Positions 11,804 to 22,530 of a DNA stretch of 64,000 bases are shown one piece after another. Both the position numbers and the translations under genes were made by a program. This DNA comes from Amorphophallus konjac (taxonomy: Eukaryota > Streptophyta > Magnoliopsida > Alismatales > Araceae). Location of the stretch: contig CM040128.1 in assembly GCA_022559845.1 (NCBI GenBank), positions 221,573,643 through 221,637,642 of the forward strand, read 5' to 3'. Below the pieces are notes generated by a model that was not told where the DNA came from, made no database searches, and saw nothing but the letters and a program-made list of their open reading frames with translations. Position 1 is the first letter of the stretch. Each line of letters opens with the position of its first letter.

Positions 11804-14548
11804 TGACTCAGAAAATGAAATAGAAGGCCCCCTTGTGATTGTTGCCAACACCGTCGGTAAGCTGTCCACCGCTACGTCTTCATTCACCATTACTTTCTGC
11901 AAAAAAGTCTTCAAAACATACTGGTGCAGCGGTGACCTTTTGATCAACTCCAGAACTGAAATCTTGGCTAGCATCCGGTCCAATTGCTATAACAAATCAT
12001 ACTTCGTGCCCGGCACGGGGTCTGCATCTTCAGCTGTTGAGGGAGAAGCCTGAGGGCTAGGTGCGGGCGCACGGGTAGAAGGAAAAACTTTGTGGAATGG
12101 ATTCCCGCTCTGAAGGGCGCAATGTCAGGATGGCACGACTTGAGAGGGACCCCCGCTTGGCCCAGTGGGGTAGGTGGAAGGGGTAGAAGTGGGAGTGAGG
12201 ATGACGGTGGCTGGCCTAATGGGCCCTGGTGAAGGGGAAATGGGTGAAGGGTTAAGTGGAGGGGTGATGATGGAGGGTATGGTGGGTGATGGTGAAAGGA
12301 CTGGCGGTATGGAGGGGAATGCGGTGGGCCTGATGGGTGATGCAGAGGGAATAATGGGTGGAGTGGTGGTCAGAACGGCGGGCCTGAGAACAGAGGGGAT
12401 AGCAAGTGCGGGGGAGTGGTTGTGGTGGAAGGCCAAGAGGTGTGCGGGGGTTTCATCATCAAAAGTCCACCCGGCGTTGGGGGTTGGGTGCTGAACAATC
12501 TTTACCTGGGCCGGTGCCGGCAGCTGTTGTTGTTGCTGAGAAGCGGGCTGGTGTAATGGCATGGGATTCTGATGGATCCCAAGGTCCTGTTGCTGTTGCG
12601 GTTGCTGGAGTTGCTGCTGCTGTGGGGGTTGTTGTTGCTGCTGTTGCTGGGGCGCCGCCTGCTGTGGCCTGGCTTGTCTCTGCCTCTGCTTGATGTCCTC
12701 GATCAGCTAGTGCATCTGGGCCCAATCAATCCTCTGGCCCTCATGTAAATCATACACCAGATCTCTAAACTGATAGCACCGCTCTATTGTGTGCCCGGGC
12801 TGCCGATGATATATGCAATATCGGCACTGATCGGCGGCCGGATTCCAATTCTGACGCTCCGGAGGCAATTGAATATCACTAGTATACATCAAAGCAGAGA
12901 AAATATCAGGCAATGTTTCAGGAAGAGGAGGGTAATGGGCCCTTCTCGGGCTCGGTCGGGCAGATCCGTAAGCGGCGGGTGGAGGAACATTATGATATTG
13001 CGGCGGCCGCTGAGGCTGTTGGGGTGGTGGTGGTGGTTGTTGCGGGTGTTGAGGAGCCGGGAAAGTGGGTTGGGGAACTTGTGGAGCTGCGAACTAGGGG
13101 TTACGTGGAGGCTGCGGGAAGCGAGGTGGAGCGGCTTGGTAGGGAAACTGAACAGCCTGGACCTGCTCGTTGATTTTCACTCCCTCGGTGACGGGGCCCT
13201 GGGACTTTCTGGCGATTTTGGGTTTCTGGGCCTCAAATAGTGAATGAATAGGGGAGTCTTTAAACTGCATCTGTATGAACCGAGCCCGGCTGTATAACTG
13301 GTGCATATTCGAAATGTCATTCATTGCCAAAATATTTCTGAATGTCGGGGTGGCATTGGAGATCAACAACTTAACTTTCTCTTCTTCCGGGATTTGCCCG
13401 GGCACACGTGAGGCCATCTGCCTCCATCGATCCGCATAGGTTGCAAAATCCTCCTTCGGCTTCATCTTTTTCGCTACCAGGTCGGTGAAGGAATACTCCG
13501 GACCGACCCGATCTTGGAACCTCTGAATAAACTTCTCCTTGACTGTCTTGAAATTTTCTGCCTCCTCCATAGGCATGGTATAGAACCACTCCAGGGCGAC
13601 CCCCTCCAATGATCGGTGGAATAAGTAAGCCATCAGGCGATCATCATGTTGGAACTGTGCCGACTCGTAAAGAAACTCCCTGACATGAATGAATGGGTTG
13701 CCGTTCCCGTCATATTTTCAGTACACGGGGAGCTCGGATTGAGGAGGAAAATGAATGTCCCTGAAGTTAGGAATAGGGACATCAGCCAAAGACTGCGGGC
13801 CAACCCGCTTGTGGAGGAGGTCAATTTGTTGCTGCATAGCAGCCCATTTGTCAAGGAGTTCCCGCTCCCGGGAAGGAGGGGATTGAGCAAAAAAGATGGA
13901 GCCCGGATGAGGAATGGAGGGGTGAACCGGCTGGGAGGGGAGCCCATAGGATAGATAATGGGCCAAGGAAGAGCCCATATCCACGTCAATCAATTGGGCG
14001 GCCCCGGGTTGCAAATGAGTGAAATCAGCCGGGGCCTGAGGGACCTGTGGCGATGGAGAGATTGTAGTGTATGGATCAAGATAAGAACCAGAGGGGACCT
14101 GGGCCTTCCCCTTATCAAGATACTGATGGGCCGAGGTGGAGGCCTGGCCCACTTCCATGCTGGGGTATCGGAGAACCTGGGAACGGATGGGAGTAAGATC
14201 AATGGGGACAGCAGGGACGGGTGCTGACCCAACAACAGGAGACGTAGTGGTGGTGGTGGCAATCACGCCATAGGAAGGAACTGAGGATGGGGCGTCTGCC
14301 CCTTGCAGAGCTTTCCGGATAAGGTGGAGCTGAGAGGGATCAAGCTGGGCCATCAAATTAAGAATTTGACCGGCCAAATTTTGTGTGGAGGAACCAGGAA
14401 GGGAGGGCTAAGAGCCCTCGATGGCAATGGTCGAGAGAGGAGGGGCAGTCCCCTCTCCTCCCTGTACATGGGTGACCCTGGGCGGGTCCTCAAGAAGTCT
14501 GCGAGGGAGAGAATCCTCGTGGGAATGGGAGAAGTCGTATGACGACAT
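11804..14548 (-). pseudogene. G gag, broken by several stops
   Basis: Minus strand, one frame from the ATG at 14548, with stops at 14408-14410, 13718-13720, 13094-13096, 12707-12709 and 12125-12127. The capsid-like part lies at about 13700-13250 (LFHRSLEGVALEWFYTM, FATYADRWRQMASRVPG), matching Retrotrans_gag of the Ogre/Tat group. A glutamine-rich stretch follows (12690-12530) and a proline/serine-rich stretch (12480-12130). A YRYCIYHRQPGH...C-type motif (QCRYCIYHRQPGHTIERC) near 12830-12780 is the likely zinc knuckle. Most of the stops fit glutamine or arginine codons changed by C to T. Confidence 0.8.
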
Positions 14549-14605
14549 GGGGGATGACGAATCAAACAAAGGATTGAGGTAAGAAGTGAAGTGAGAACTG
14601 ACCCT

Positions 14606-14610
14606 AGGAG
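14606..14610. repeat. TSD of element E, left copy (AGGAG)
   Basis: AGGAG directly before the 5' LTR of E, repeated at 26387-26391 after the 3' LTR. It lies about 60 bases upstream of G's gag start. Confidence 0.9.
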
Positions 14611-16903
14611 TGTTGTGACCCCTCTATGATTGATGATGTTGACACTTGCTTTATTTCATTGGCAACACCATTGTTTTGATTGATTGGCAACTATTTTTGA
14701 TTTGATGAAACTGCTCTATCAGATTGACTATGTGTTCTTTGCATTTAATACACTGCTGTTTGCAATTTCTTACTCTCTTGAGTCTATACATTCTTCACTT
14801 ACATTTCGCTCAAGATGAAGTCCACACACTGCATCTCAATTGAATTGGTTAAGTGTGTACAGCGTTAACGTTTGAAGTCTGGACATCAGTCTTAATATTC
14901 TAAGTCTGTACAGCCGTTGGCCTTGAACCTCAGAGTCTGTACTTTGGTCTGTTACATCAAGTCTGTACATTCACACTGTTACTTGAAGTCTGGACATTGG
15001 TCTTCAAACTCGATGTCTGCACATTATCTTCGAAACCAAAGTCTCTACAATGGTCTTCACACTTGAAGTCCATACATTCGATGTGTAGAGTTGATGTCTA
15101 TACTGTACCTCATGCTGATCAAGTCTACACAATGGTCGGTGGCAAGTCTGTACACTGGCCTCTGCTACTCAAGTCCATACATTGGGTTCAAGACTTTCAA
15201 GTCTACACACTGACGGGTGAACTGAGATCTCTATACATCGTCTGTCTTCGAGTCTTATTTTCGTGTCATTTACTGTAGTTACTCGAGTCGTTTTCCTGCT
15301 TTCACTATGTTATCACGTGTCGTTGTAGCCGTTCCTGTCTTCTATCTTCATGTTGTTTTTCTTAGACCCCGTGTCCTTTTTGCTTTGTGACCACACTTCG
15401 TGTAGGGTTCTATTTTTCGCCTTCGAGTTGGTTTCAGTCCGTGTTATCCTCGTCTTCGTGTCGTTAGTTGTTCCATCGCGTGCTGAACACTGCAGCACCT
15501 CGTGATGCTTTCTGTGCCACCTCGTGTCGCTCCATCTGTGTCACCCCTATGTCTTCGAGTCTTCCGTATTTGTGTCGTTTTTGTTTATGTCTTCGTGTTG
15601 CTTCTTTTCTATCTTCGTCAAGGTTTCCTATGATCGCGTGTTTTACTACCGTTTTTACTCCGTGTTATTTCCTTCTCACTTCGTGCTGTTTTCATCTGAC
15701 CTCGTGTCGTTCTCGTTGCAGTGATAGCCTTGTTAATGTGGTACCTCGTGTCGTTCTCTCTTTATTTCTTACTGTAGTCACCTTGTGTATCTCGTGTCAT
15801 TCTCAGTATAGTGCATCTCATATTGCTATCACATACCTCATGCAGTTTTAGTTTTTGTGAGCCTGAGTTTAATGGTTTTAATCTCTTAGTAGGAGAAGAA
15901 AAAAAATAAAAAGAAGAAGGTGGTCCGAGGAAGAATATTCCCCAGTGTCTGGGCTGCACGTGATCCAATACTAAAGGAACTAATGTTATAAGGGCACGTG
16001 GAAAGAAGATTCTGGATTGAGTGTGGGAGGCACACGCATTCTGTACCTTATCCACCTGCTGCTGCTATATATTAAAGCCTTCGTCCACAGATGAAGATTG
16101 ATCGAAAGAAAAGAAGAAAAAGTCTATACAGCAGTGAGCCTTCGATCCATAGAGAGAAAAGAGAGAAGAAGAAGATACAGAGAAGAAGAAGAAGAAGAAG
16201 AGAAGAAGGAGAAAAAGAGAGAGGAAGAGATTGAGAGAGATTGAGTTGAGAGAGAGCTGAACGAGAGTGAGAGTGAGAGTGGTTGTATCTCAGTCTCGTG
16301 GTTCAAAACCAGAGCTGAGCTTTGCTCTTAGAGCTACATTGTTTGTTTTTGAGCTTTTCTATTTTCGTTTTGATTCTGTCTTTCATTTCCGAATGCTGTT
16401 TCTTCAAGCTGTGTGTCAGCGGTCTTGCAGTGGTGGTTTCCACTGGACGGGTTAAGCTGTATTTCCCTAGCGGTTGCAGAGGATTAGATCCTCTGGTCGG
16501 CAAGCTGTAGTGCCCAGCGAAGCTGTGTATCAGCGGGTTGTTTGGCCAAGCTGTAAAGCCCAGCGGACGCAAGCTGTGCTGCGCAGCAGGAAGCCATACT
16601 CGGTTGAGTGTGGGGTGGACGTAGGTCGTTGACCGAACCACCTAAAAATTGTGTGTGCAGTGTGTTTGTGTTTTTGTGTGATCTGTGTGCGATGGGAAAT
16701 TCTTGCTTAGCTTATTTAATTGCATCGCTTATACTCATGTCTAGCTTTCGACCTTTTGTTTAGCATCCTTTGTTTAGCTTAACTGACGTTCGCCTAAATT
16801 CTGCTTTAGAACTTACAATAGTTTTAAATTAGGCAAGTTGATCTATTCACCCCCCTCTAGATCCATAATCTGTGGAGATAGACTGCGTCCATCTAACCCA
16901 ACA
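14611..16903 (+). repeat. Element E 5' LTR
   Basis: 2293 bp, starts TGTTGTGACC and ends CCCAACA. U3 holds two arrays of short degenerate repeats: about a dozen copies of a unit around AAGTCTGTACATT at 14870-15240, and many copies of a unit around CTTCGTGTCGTT at 15240-15800. A TATA box lies at 16065-16077. Downstream is a GA-rich tract (about 16100-16290). The stretch CACCCCCCTCT shortly before the end is typical of copia LTRs. Confidence 0.95.
16065..16077 (+). promoter_or_regulatory. Element E 5' LTR TATA box
   Basis: CTATATATTAAAG, followed about 25-30 bases later by the likely transcript start. The same box is in the 3' LTR at 25548-25560. Confidence 0.7.
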
Positions 16904-16905
16904 CT

Positions 16906-16918
16906 TGGTATCAGAGCC
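16906..16918 (+). other. Element E primer-binding site
   Basis: TGGTATCAGAGCC, complementary to initiator tRNA-Met, two bases inside the 5' LTR. Confidence 0.93.
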
Positions 16919-16962
16919 TAACTCTTCTGCAGGGACTCATCGCCCGAAGAGAATAGGCAGAG

Positions 16963-19413
16963 ATGGATGTTCGAGGGATGACTGCCTCAGGTCACTCAAC
17001 AACGAAGCCCCCATTCTTTGACGGATCAAACTACGCATACTGGAAGAACCGTATGCAAGTGTTCCTCAGGGCTAAGGATTATGAGATTTGGAAGATTGTC
17101 AGCAAGGGACCTTATGAGCTGTCCCCGAATGAAGATGTATGGACCAAGGAGGAGATCAGAAGGTCCACGCTAAATTGGAGTGCTATTAATGCTATCCAGT
17201 GCGCTCTGCATCCTACAGAATTCTTTCGTGTATCTGCTTGCAAATCAGCTAAGGAGATGTGGGATGCGCTGGAAGTAATTCATGAAGGCACATCTCAAGT
17301 AAGAGAGCAGAAGGCCAATCTTCTTGTATATGAGTATGAAGCCTTCAAGATGAAGCAGAACGAGTCCATCAACGAAATGTACGCTCGGCTGACTGTCATA
17401 ACCAATGGCCTCAGAGGTTTTGGGAAACCTCAGGCAGAGTATGATGTAGTAAGGAAAATTCTGCGCTCCCTGACTCCCAATTGGCACACCAAAGCAACTG
17501 TGATGGAGGAGTCAAGGGACCTGCGTAATACAAAATCTGATGAGCTGATTGGCTCACTTATGGCATATGAGATAAACATGCCAAGGACAGATGAAGCCGA
17601 GAGGAAGAAGAAGCCGATAGCGCTGAAGGCTAGTTCCAGCAAAACAACAAAATCCAGCTCCAGCAGCTCTTCATCATCAGAGGAAAGCCTAAACGAAGAA
17701 GAAGATGTGACTCGATCTGAAATAGCCATGATGACTAGAGAGTTCAGGCGATTTCTCAGAAAGGGAGCAGGACGGTTCGGTCAGAAGAAATACAGTGATG
17801 GCCGAAAGGATAAAAGGTATAAATCTACACCTGCAAAGAAAAATGAAGCTAATGTCTGTTATCAATGCAGGAAACCAGGGCATCTGAAAATTGACTGTCC
17901 AGATAATCAGAAACATAAAGACAAGTCAAAGAAGAAAACCAAGAAGGGAAGAGCTATGATCACCACATGGAGTGATGAAGATGAAGGCTCTTTCAGCAGC
18001 AGCTCAGATAGTGAAGCCGAATCTGAACATCCCATTTGTCTTATGGCAACAAGCTCCGAAGATAGAGAGGAGGATACAGATGAGGTAATCACTAGATTTG
18101 AAAATTTCACAATTGCTGATTGGGTAGATGCTTATCATGAAATAGCTGATAGAGCTGATGATATTAGAAAAGAGAATAGGCATCTTAGAAGAAAAATCAA
18201 TTCCATGCAAAATGATAAAACACTAACTGATAAAATTGCATGTTTGGAATCTGAGATTGATGAATTGAAACTCACATGTTCTGAAGAAGATAAAATCAAA
18301 AATGAGTTAAAAGCTTCTAAGGAACAGAATCTAAGGCTTGAGGATGAAATTGATGAATGGAAGCTGAAGATTCAGAAATGTGAAAGTGAAGTCAAAATTA
18401 TCTCTGAAAAATATGAAGCTGTCCTCAATGTCAACAACGAGCTGAAAAAGGCTATTGATGAACTTCAGAAAGATAATGAGGATAAAATGAAGACCATTGA
18501 GAAAATGACCCAAGGAACAGATAACTTAAATGCTTTGTTAGGGTCAAAGGTTAATTTCAGAAAAGAGGGCCTAGGTTTTAATTCTAGTGCAACAAAAATA
18601 TTCGGAATGAAAACAATTTCATTTGTTGCTCAAAAGGAAAAGGGACCTCTAATTAGCATGAACTCAACAAATTTGATGAACAAAACTGCTAATCTGAAAA
18701 AGCCCAGTGCTGAGGAGAAGGGCAAACGAAAGGTTAATGAGCCTAGTAGAGCTAGCACATCTAAGCAGAATCCTAGGGCTCAGACTCAGGTTAGGGGTCA
18801 ACCTACACAGTCTGGTAAACCCCGGGTCAAGGTAACCCAGTCTCCACCAACACCTCCACCTCTTAAGAAGACCCAATACAAACCTGTGTATAGGTCAGCA
18901 GGGTCCAAAGTACAGGGGAGACAAAGTGCTGCTAGGAGTCAACCCAATTATTTTTATCAATCCAGAGCTCAGACCCACTACAATGCACAGCCAACCTACT
19001 TCTATAGGTCAAATTGGTCTAGAACTCAGGGTAAGTTTACAGGTCTTACACAGCTGGGTGCTCAATATCAAAGACCTTATAGTAAAAATTGGGTAAATGG
19101 GTATGGTTACTGGACATCTAGAAATCAATATTTTCATAGCCAGCCTAGGAACAACTATGACCAAAACTTTGTGAACACACCCTGGCCAAGGCAATGGCAC
19201 AGAAATAACAACACTGTCAATACTCATGCTGCTGCCAATAAGAAAAAGAACAATAAGAAGAAGAGGAATAACAACAAAAGAAAATCTGTAGGATCCACTG
19301 AACAAAACACATTTAAACAAATGTGGATTCCGAAACACTTGCTTTCCTGTTTTGCTTCTAGTTCATTTACATTGGAGCCCAATCAGTCTTGGGTTCCAAA
19401 CTTCTCTACCTAA
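16963..19413 (+). CDS. gag: Element E gag polyprotein
   Basis: 816 codons from the first ATG 45 bases after the PBS. Residues about 15-220 form a UBN2-type copia gag region (PPFFDGSNYAYWKNRM, VREQKANLLVYEYEAF). A serine-rich patch follows, and one CCHC zinc knuckle (CYQCRKPGHLKIDC, residues 299-312) for RNA binding. An acidic stretch and a long coiled coil (about 390-520) come next, then a basic, aromatic and N/Q-rich tail ending near MWIPKHLLSCF. The length and the coiled coil are typical of Sirevirus gag. It ends with TAA at 19411-19413; pol continues in the same frame, so pol is made by readthrough or this stop is a mutation. Confidence 0.93.
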   Translation: MDVRGMTASGHSTTKPPFFDGSNYAYWKNRMQVFLRAKDYEIWKIVSKGPYELSPNEDVWTKEEIRRSTLNWSAINAIQCALHPTEFFRVSACKSAKEMWDALEVIHEGTSQVREQKANLLVYEYEAFKMKQNESINEMYARLTVITNGLRGFGKPQAEYDVVRKILRSLTPNWHTKATVMEESRDLRNTKSDELIGSLMAYEINMPRTDEAERKKKPIALKASSSKTTKSSSSSSSSSEESLNEEEDVTRSEIAMMTREFRRFLRKGAGRFGQKKYSDGRKDKRYKSTPAKKNEANVCYQCRKPGHLKIDCPDNQKHKDKSKKKTKKGRAMITTWSDEDEGSFSSSSDSEAESEHPICLMATSSEDREEDTDEVITRFENFTIADWVDAYHEIADRADDIRKENRHLRRKINSMQNDKTLTDKIACLESEIDELKLTCSEEDKIKNELKASKEQNLRLEDEIDEWKLKIQKCESEVKIISEKYEAVLNVNNELKKAIDELQKDNEDKMKTIEKMTQGTDNLNALLGSKVNFRKEGLGFNSSATKIFGMKTISFVAQKEKGPLISMNSTNLMNKTANLKKPSAEEKGKRKVNEPSRASTSKQNPRAQTQVRGQPTQSGKPRVKVTQSPPTPPPLKKTQYKPVYRSAGSKVQGRQSAARSQPNYFYQSRAQTHYNAQPTYFYRSNWSRTQGKFTGLTQLGAQYQRPYSKNWVNGYGYWTSRNQYFHSQPRNNYDQNFVNTPWPRQWHRNNNTVNTHAAANKKKNNKKKRNNNKRKSVGSTEQNTFKQMWIPKHLLSCFASSSFTLEPNQSWVPNFST

Positions 19414-22400
19414 TTGTGTATGCAGGTATGCCTGGCAGCCAAGAACAACTTGTGGTACATGGATAGCGGCTGCTCCAGGCATATGACAGGAGATAAGGCC
19501 AAATTTTGCATACTGACTGAGAAAGTAGAAGGCCTTGTCACCTTTGGAAGTAACATAAAGGGTAGGATTATCAGATCAGGTAAGGTAGGTAAGTGTTCTA
19601 CCTGCTACATTGATGATGTTATGTTGGTTGAAGGGTTAGCCTATAATCTACTTAGCATCAGCCAGTTATGTGATAAAGGTTACAATGTTCTATTTAATTC
19701 TAAATGCTGCAAAGTTTTTGAACCTGATTCTGATATTGTCAAATTTACTGGAAAAAGAATAAATAATACTTACATGATAAATTTAGATGACATCCAACAC
19801 ACTAACCTTTGCCTTACTGCCAGTAGAGAAGACATAGCATTTTTATGGCATCGTAGGTTAGGTCATGCTAGCTACACTGTTTTGCACAAATTAAATAAGC
19901 ATGACATGGTTAGAGGACTTCCTGAAGTCTCATTCAAGAAAGAAAACAAAATCTGTGATGCATGCACCCAATCAAAGATAACTAGAAAATCATTTAAGTC
20001 TAGAACTGGAAATCTGTCTTCCAAACCCTATGAGCTGATACATATGGACCTTTTTGGGCCAACTAGAGCTGTCAGCCTATCAGGGAGGAGGTATGGGTTT
20101 GTCATGGTAGATGACTTTTCTAGGTATACTTGGGTTTATTTCTTATCTAATAAGAGTGATGCTTTCTCAGAATTTCAGGAGTTCTATGTTAAAACAACTC
20201 AGAAAATTGAAAACATATTATCTGATCATAGAGGTGAGTTTAAAAACTCACAATTTGATGAATTCTGCAGGTCGAATGGAATCAACCACAGGTACTCCTC
20301 ACCAAGGACACTTGAGCAGAATGGAGTTGTGGAGAGAAGGAACAGAACCCTAGTGGAAATGGGTCGTACACTTCTTGTTAAAAGTGGTCTACCAAGGAAA
20401 TTTTGGGCTGAAGCAGTGAACACTGCCTGTTATGTAATTAACAGAGCCATGGTAAGACCTTCTACCCAGCAAACACCATATGAGATATTAAAAGGTAAGA
20501 AACCTTCTATTGCTCACTTCAATGCTTTTGGTTGTAAATGTTTCATTCACATAAATGATAAAAAGGACCTTGATAAATTTGAACCTAAAGGAGAACCAGG
20601 AATTTTTCTTGGCTATTCTAAAAACACCCGAGCATACAGAGTGTACAATCTGAACTCTAAAACTGTTGAAGAATCTCCACACATAGTTTTTGATGAATCC
20701 TTGGCAAATTCTAATGTTAGTCAATGCAGGAATGAAAATAATGGAGAAATTCTGAAGGAAGGAGATCCTGCAGACAAATCCGAGAATGAAGAAGAACATA
20801 AAGAGCTTACTGAAGAGGAACCTACAGTTCAAGGGGAGGTAAATCAAGTTCATGATAGTCCAATTGTAAATATTAGATATCTCAAGGATCATCCTGTAGA
20901 TAATGTCATTGGAAATCTGAATGATCACCCTAGGACTAGAGGCCACTTAAGAATTCAACATGAACTGAATGCTTATGCTTTTGTTTCAAACATAGAACCC
21001 AAGTCCATTGACTGTGCTCTCCAAGATGTGTATTGGATTAATGCCATGCATGAGGAGCTCAATCAGTTTGACATGAATAAGGTGTGGCATTTGGTTCCAC
21101 CTTCTGATCATGAAACAGTCATAGGGACTAAATGGGTATTTAGAAACAAAACTGATGAAGCGGGGAATATTGTTAAAAATAAAGCCAGACTTGTAGCTCA
21201 GGGGTACAATCAGGAATTTGGTATAGACTTTGAAGAGTCTTTTGCCCCTGTAGCTAGGTTAGAAGCAATAAGAATTTTATTGGGTTATGCATGTTCCCTA
21301 GGAATAAGCCTTCAGCAGATGGATGTGAAATCTGCTTTTCTAAATGGGGAAATTAATGAGGATGTATATGTGAGACAGCCTCCTGGGTTTGAATGTTTAG
21401 ATTTCCCTAATCATGTTTACAAGCTCAATAAAGCTCTCTATGGTTTAAAGCAAGCTCCTAGAGCTTGGTATGACAGGTTGAGCAAATTCCTCACCAACAA
21501 GAACTTCACAAGAGGTATAGTTGATCAAACATTGTTTACCAAGGTAAGCCATCCCGATATTCTTATCATTCAGATTTATGTGGATGACATTGTGTTTGGG
21601 TCAACTAACCCCAAATTGTGTGAGGAATTTTCTCAAATTATGACTGATGAATTTGAAATGAGCTCAATGGGTGAGCTCAAACTATTTCTTGGACTGCAGG
21701 TTACACAAACAGAAGATGGCATCTTCATCTCTCAGTCCAAGTATGTAAAGAACTTATTGAAGAAGTACAAAATGGACAACCTCAAGGAAATAGTCACTCC
21801 AATGGGTACATCAACCAGTTTGGATGAAGATTCTAAAGGTAAACCTGTGGACCAAAGGCTATACAGAGGTATGATCGGATCTCTTCTCTATCTTACAGCC
21901 TCTAGACCTGATATACAATTTGCTGTGTGTTTATGCTCTAGATTTCAGGCCAGTCCTAAAGAAACTCACTTTAAAGCTGTGAAAAGGATTTTTAGGTATT
22001 TACTAGGCACCCAAGAACTAGGTCTCTGGTATCCTGCTAAGTGTGAGTTAGAGCTTCTAGCCTACACTGATGCAGACTATGCTGGGTGTCGAGTAGATAG
22101 AAAAAACACTAGTGGCTACTGTCAATTCCTTGGTGGCTGTCTAGTGTCTTGGGCATCTAAGAAGCAACACACTGTAGCATTATCCACAACTGAAGCTGAG
22201 TATGTTGCAGCATGTAATTGTGCAGCCCAAGTACTTTGGATTAAGCACCAACTGGCGGATTATCAGATAAATCTGGGATGCATTCCACTTTTATGTGATA
22301 ATACTAGTGCTATATGCCTTGCTAAAAATCCTGTTCACCATTCTAGGACTAAGCATATAGAGATAAAACATCATTTTCTTAGAGATGCTGTAAATAAAAA

Positions 22401-22530
22401 GGAGATTGAAATGAACTTCATAGAAACTGAAAAACAAATTGCTGATATTTTTACTAAGCCTCTTGCGAATGAAAAATTTAAATTTCTTAGAAGAGAACTT
22501 GGCTTATGTAAATTTCAGCATGATGAATGA
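19414..22530 (+). CDS. pol: Element E pol: protease, integrase, reverse transcriptase, RNase H
   Basis: 1038 codons counted from the base after gag's TAA; no ATG is needed because the frame is shared (first ATG at 19420). Protease has [11 protein letters not shown] (residue 17 on). Integrase has the HHCC finger starting HRRLGHAS (about 146) and ending CDAC, then a core with MDLFGP (about 211), LSDHRGEF and [11 protein letters not shown] supplying D, D and E. RT has [12 protein letters not shown] and YVDD (about 720). RNase H has YTDADYAGC (about 885), [10 protein letters not shown] and [12 protein letters not shown]. No stop or shift is visible inside, so this could be a working polyprotein. 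It would copy and insert E and could serve pol-less Sirevirus relatives such as D. Confidence 0.95.
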   Translation: MCMQVCLAAKNNLWYMDSGCSRHMTGDKAKFCILTEKVEGLVTFGSNIKGRIIRSGKVGKCSTCYIDDVMLVEGLAYNLLSISQLCDKGYNVLFNSKCCKVFEPDSDIVKFTGKRINNTYMINLDDIQHTNLCLTASREDIAFLWHRRLGHASYTVLHKLNKHDMVRGLPEVSFKKENKICDACTQSKITRKSFKSRTGNLSSKPYELIHMDLFGPTRAVSLSGRRYGFVMVDDFSRYTWVYFLSNKSDAFSEFQEFYVKTTQKIENILSDHRGEFKNSQFDEFCRSNGINHRYSSPRTLEQNGVVERRNRTLVEMGRTLLVKSGLPRKFWAEAVNTACYVINRAMVRPSTQQTPYEILKGKKPSIAHFNAFGCKCFIHINDKKDLDKFEPKGEPGIFLGYSKNTRAYRVYNLNSKTVEESPHIVFDESLANSNVSQCRNENNGEILKEGDPADKSENEEEHKELTEEEPTVQGEVNQVHDSPIVNIRYLKDHPVDNVIGNLNDHPRTRGHLRIQHELNAYAFVSNIEPKSIDCALQDVYWINAMHEELNQFDMNKVWHLVPPSDHETVIGTKWVFRNKTDEAGNIVKNKARLVAQGYNQEFGIDFEESFAPVARLEAIRILLGYACSLGISLQQMDVKSAFLNGEINEDVYVRQPPGFECLDFPNHVYKLNKALYGLKQAPRAWYDRLSKFLTNKNFTRGIVDQTLFTKVSHPDILIIQIYVDDIVFGSTNPKLCEEFSQIMTDEFEMSSMGELKLFLGLQVTQTEDGIFISQSKYVKNLLKKYKMDNLKEIVTPMGTSTSLDEDSKGKPVDQRLYRGMIGSLLYLTASRPDIQFAVCLCSRFQASPKETHFKAVKRIFRYLLGTQELGLWYPAKCELELLAYTDADYAGCRVDRKNTSGYCQFLGGCLVSWASKKQHTVALSTTEAEYVAACNCAAQVLWIKHQLADYQINLGCIPLLCDNTSAICLAKNPVHHSRTKHIEIKHHFLRDAVNKKEIEMNFIETEKQIADIFTKPLANEKFKFLRRELGLCKFQHDE

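Noticed and set aside
12174..12693. Plus-strand ORFs opposite G's gag
   Set aside because: Mirror of the P/S- and Q-rich coding on the minus strand; G/V/A-rich with no domain.
16906..16918. tRNA gene fragments at the TGGTATCAGAGC sites
   Set aside because: Only 12-18 bases match and each lies 2-3 bases inside an LTR, so these are primer-binding sites.
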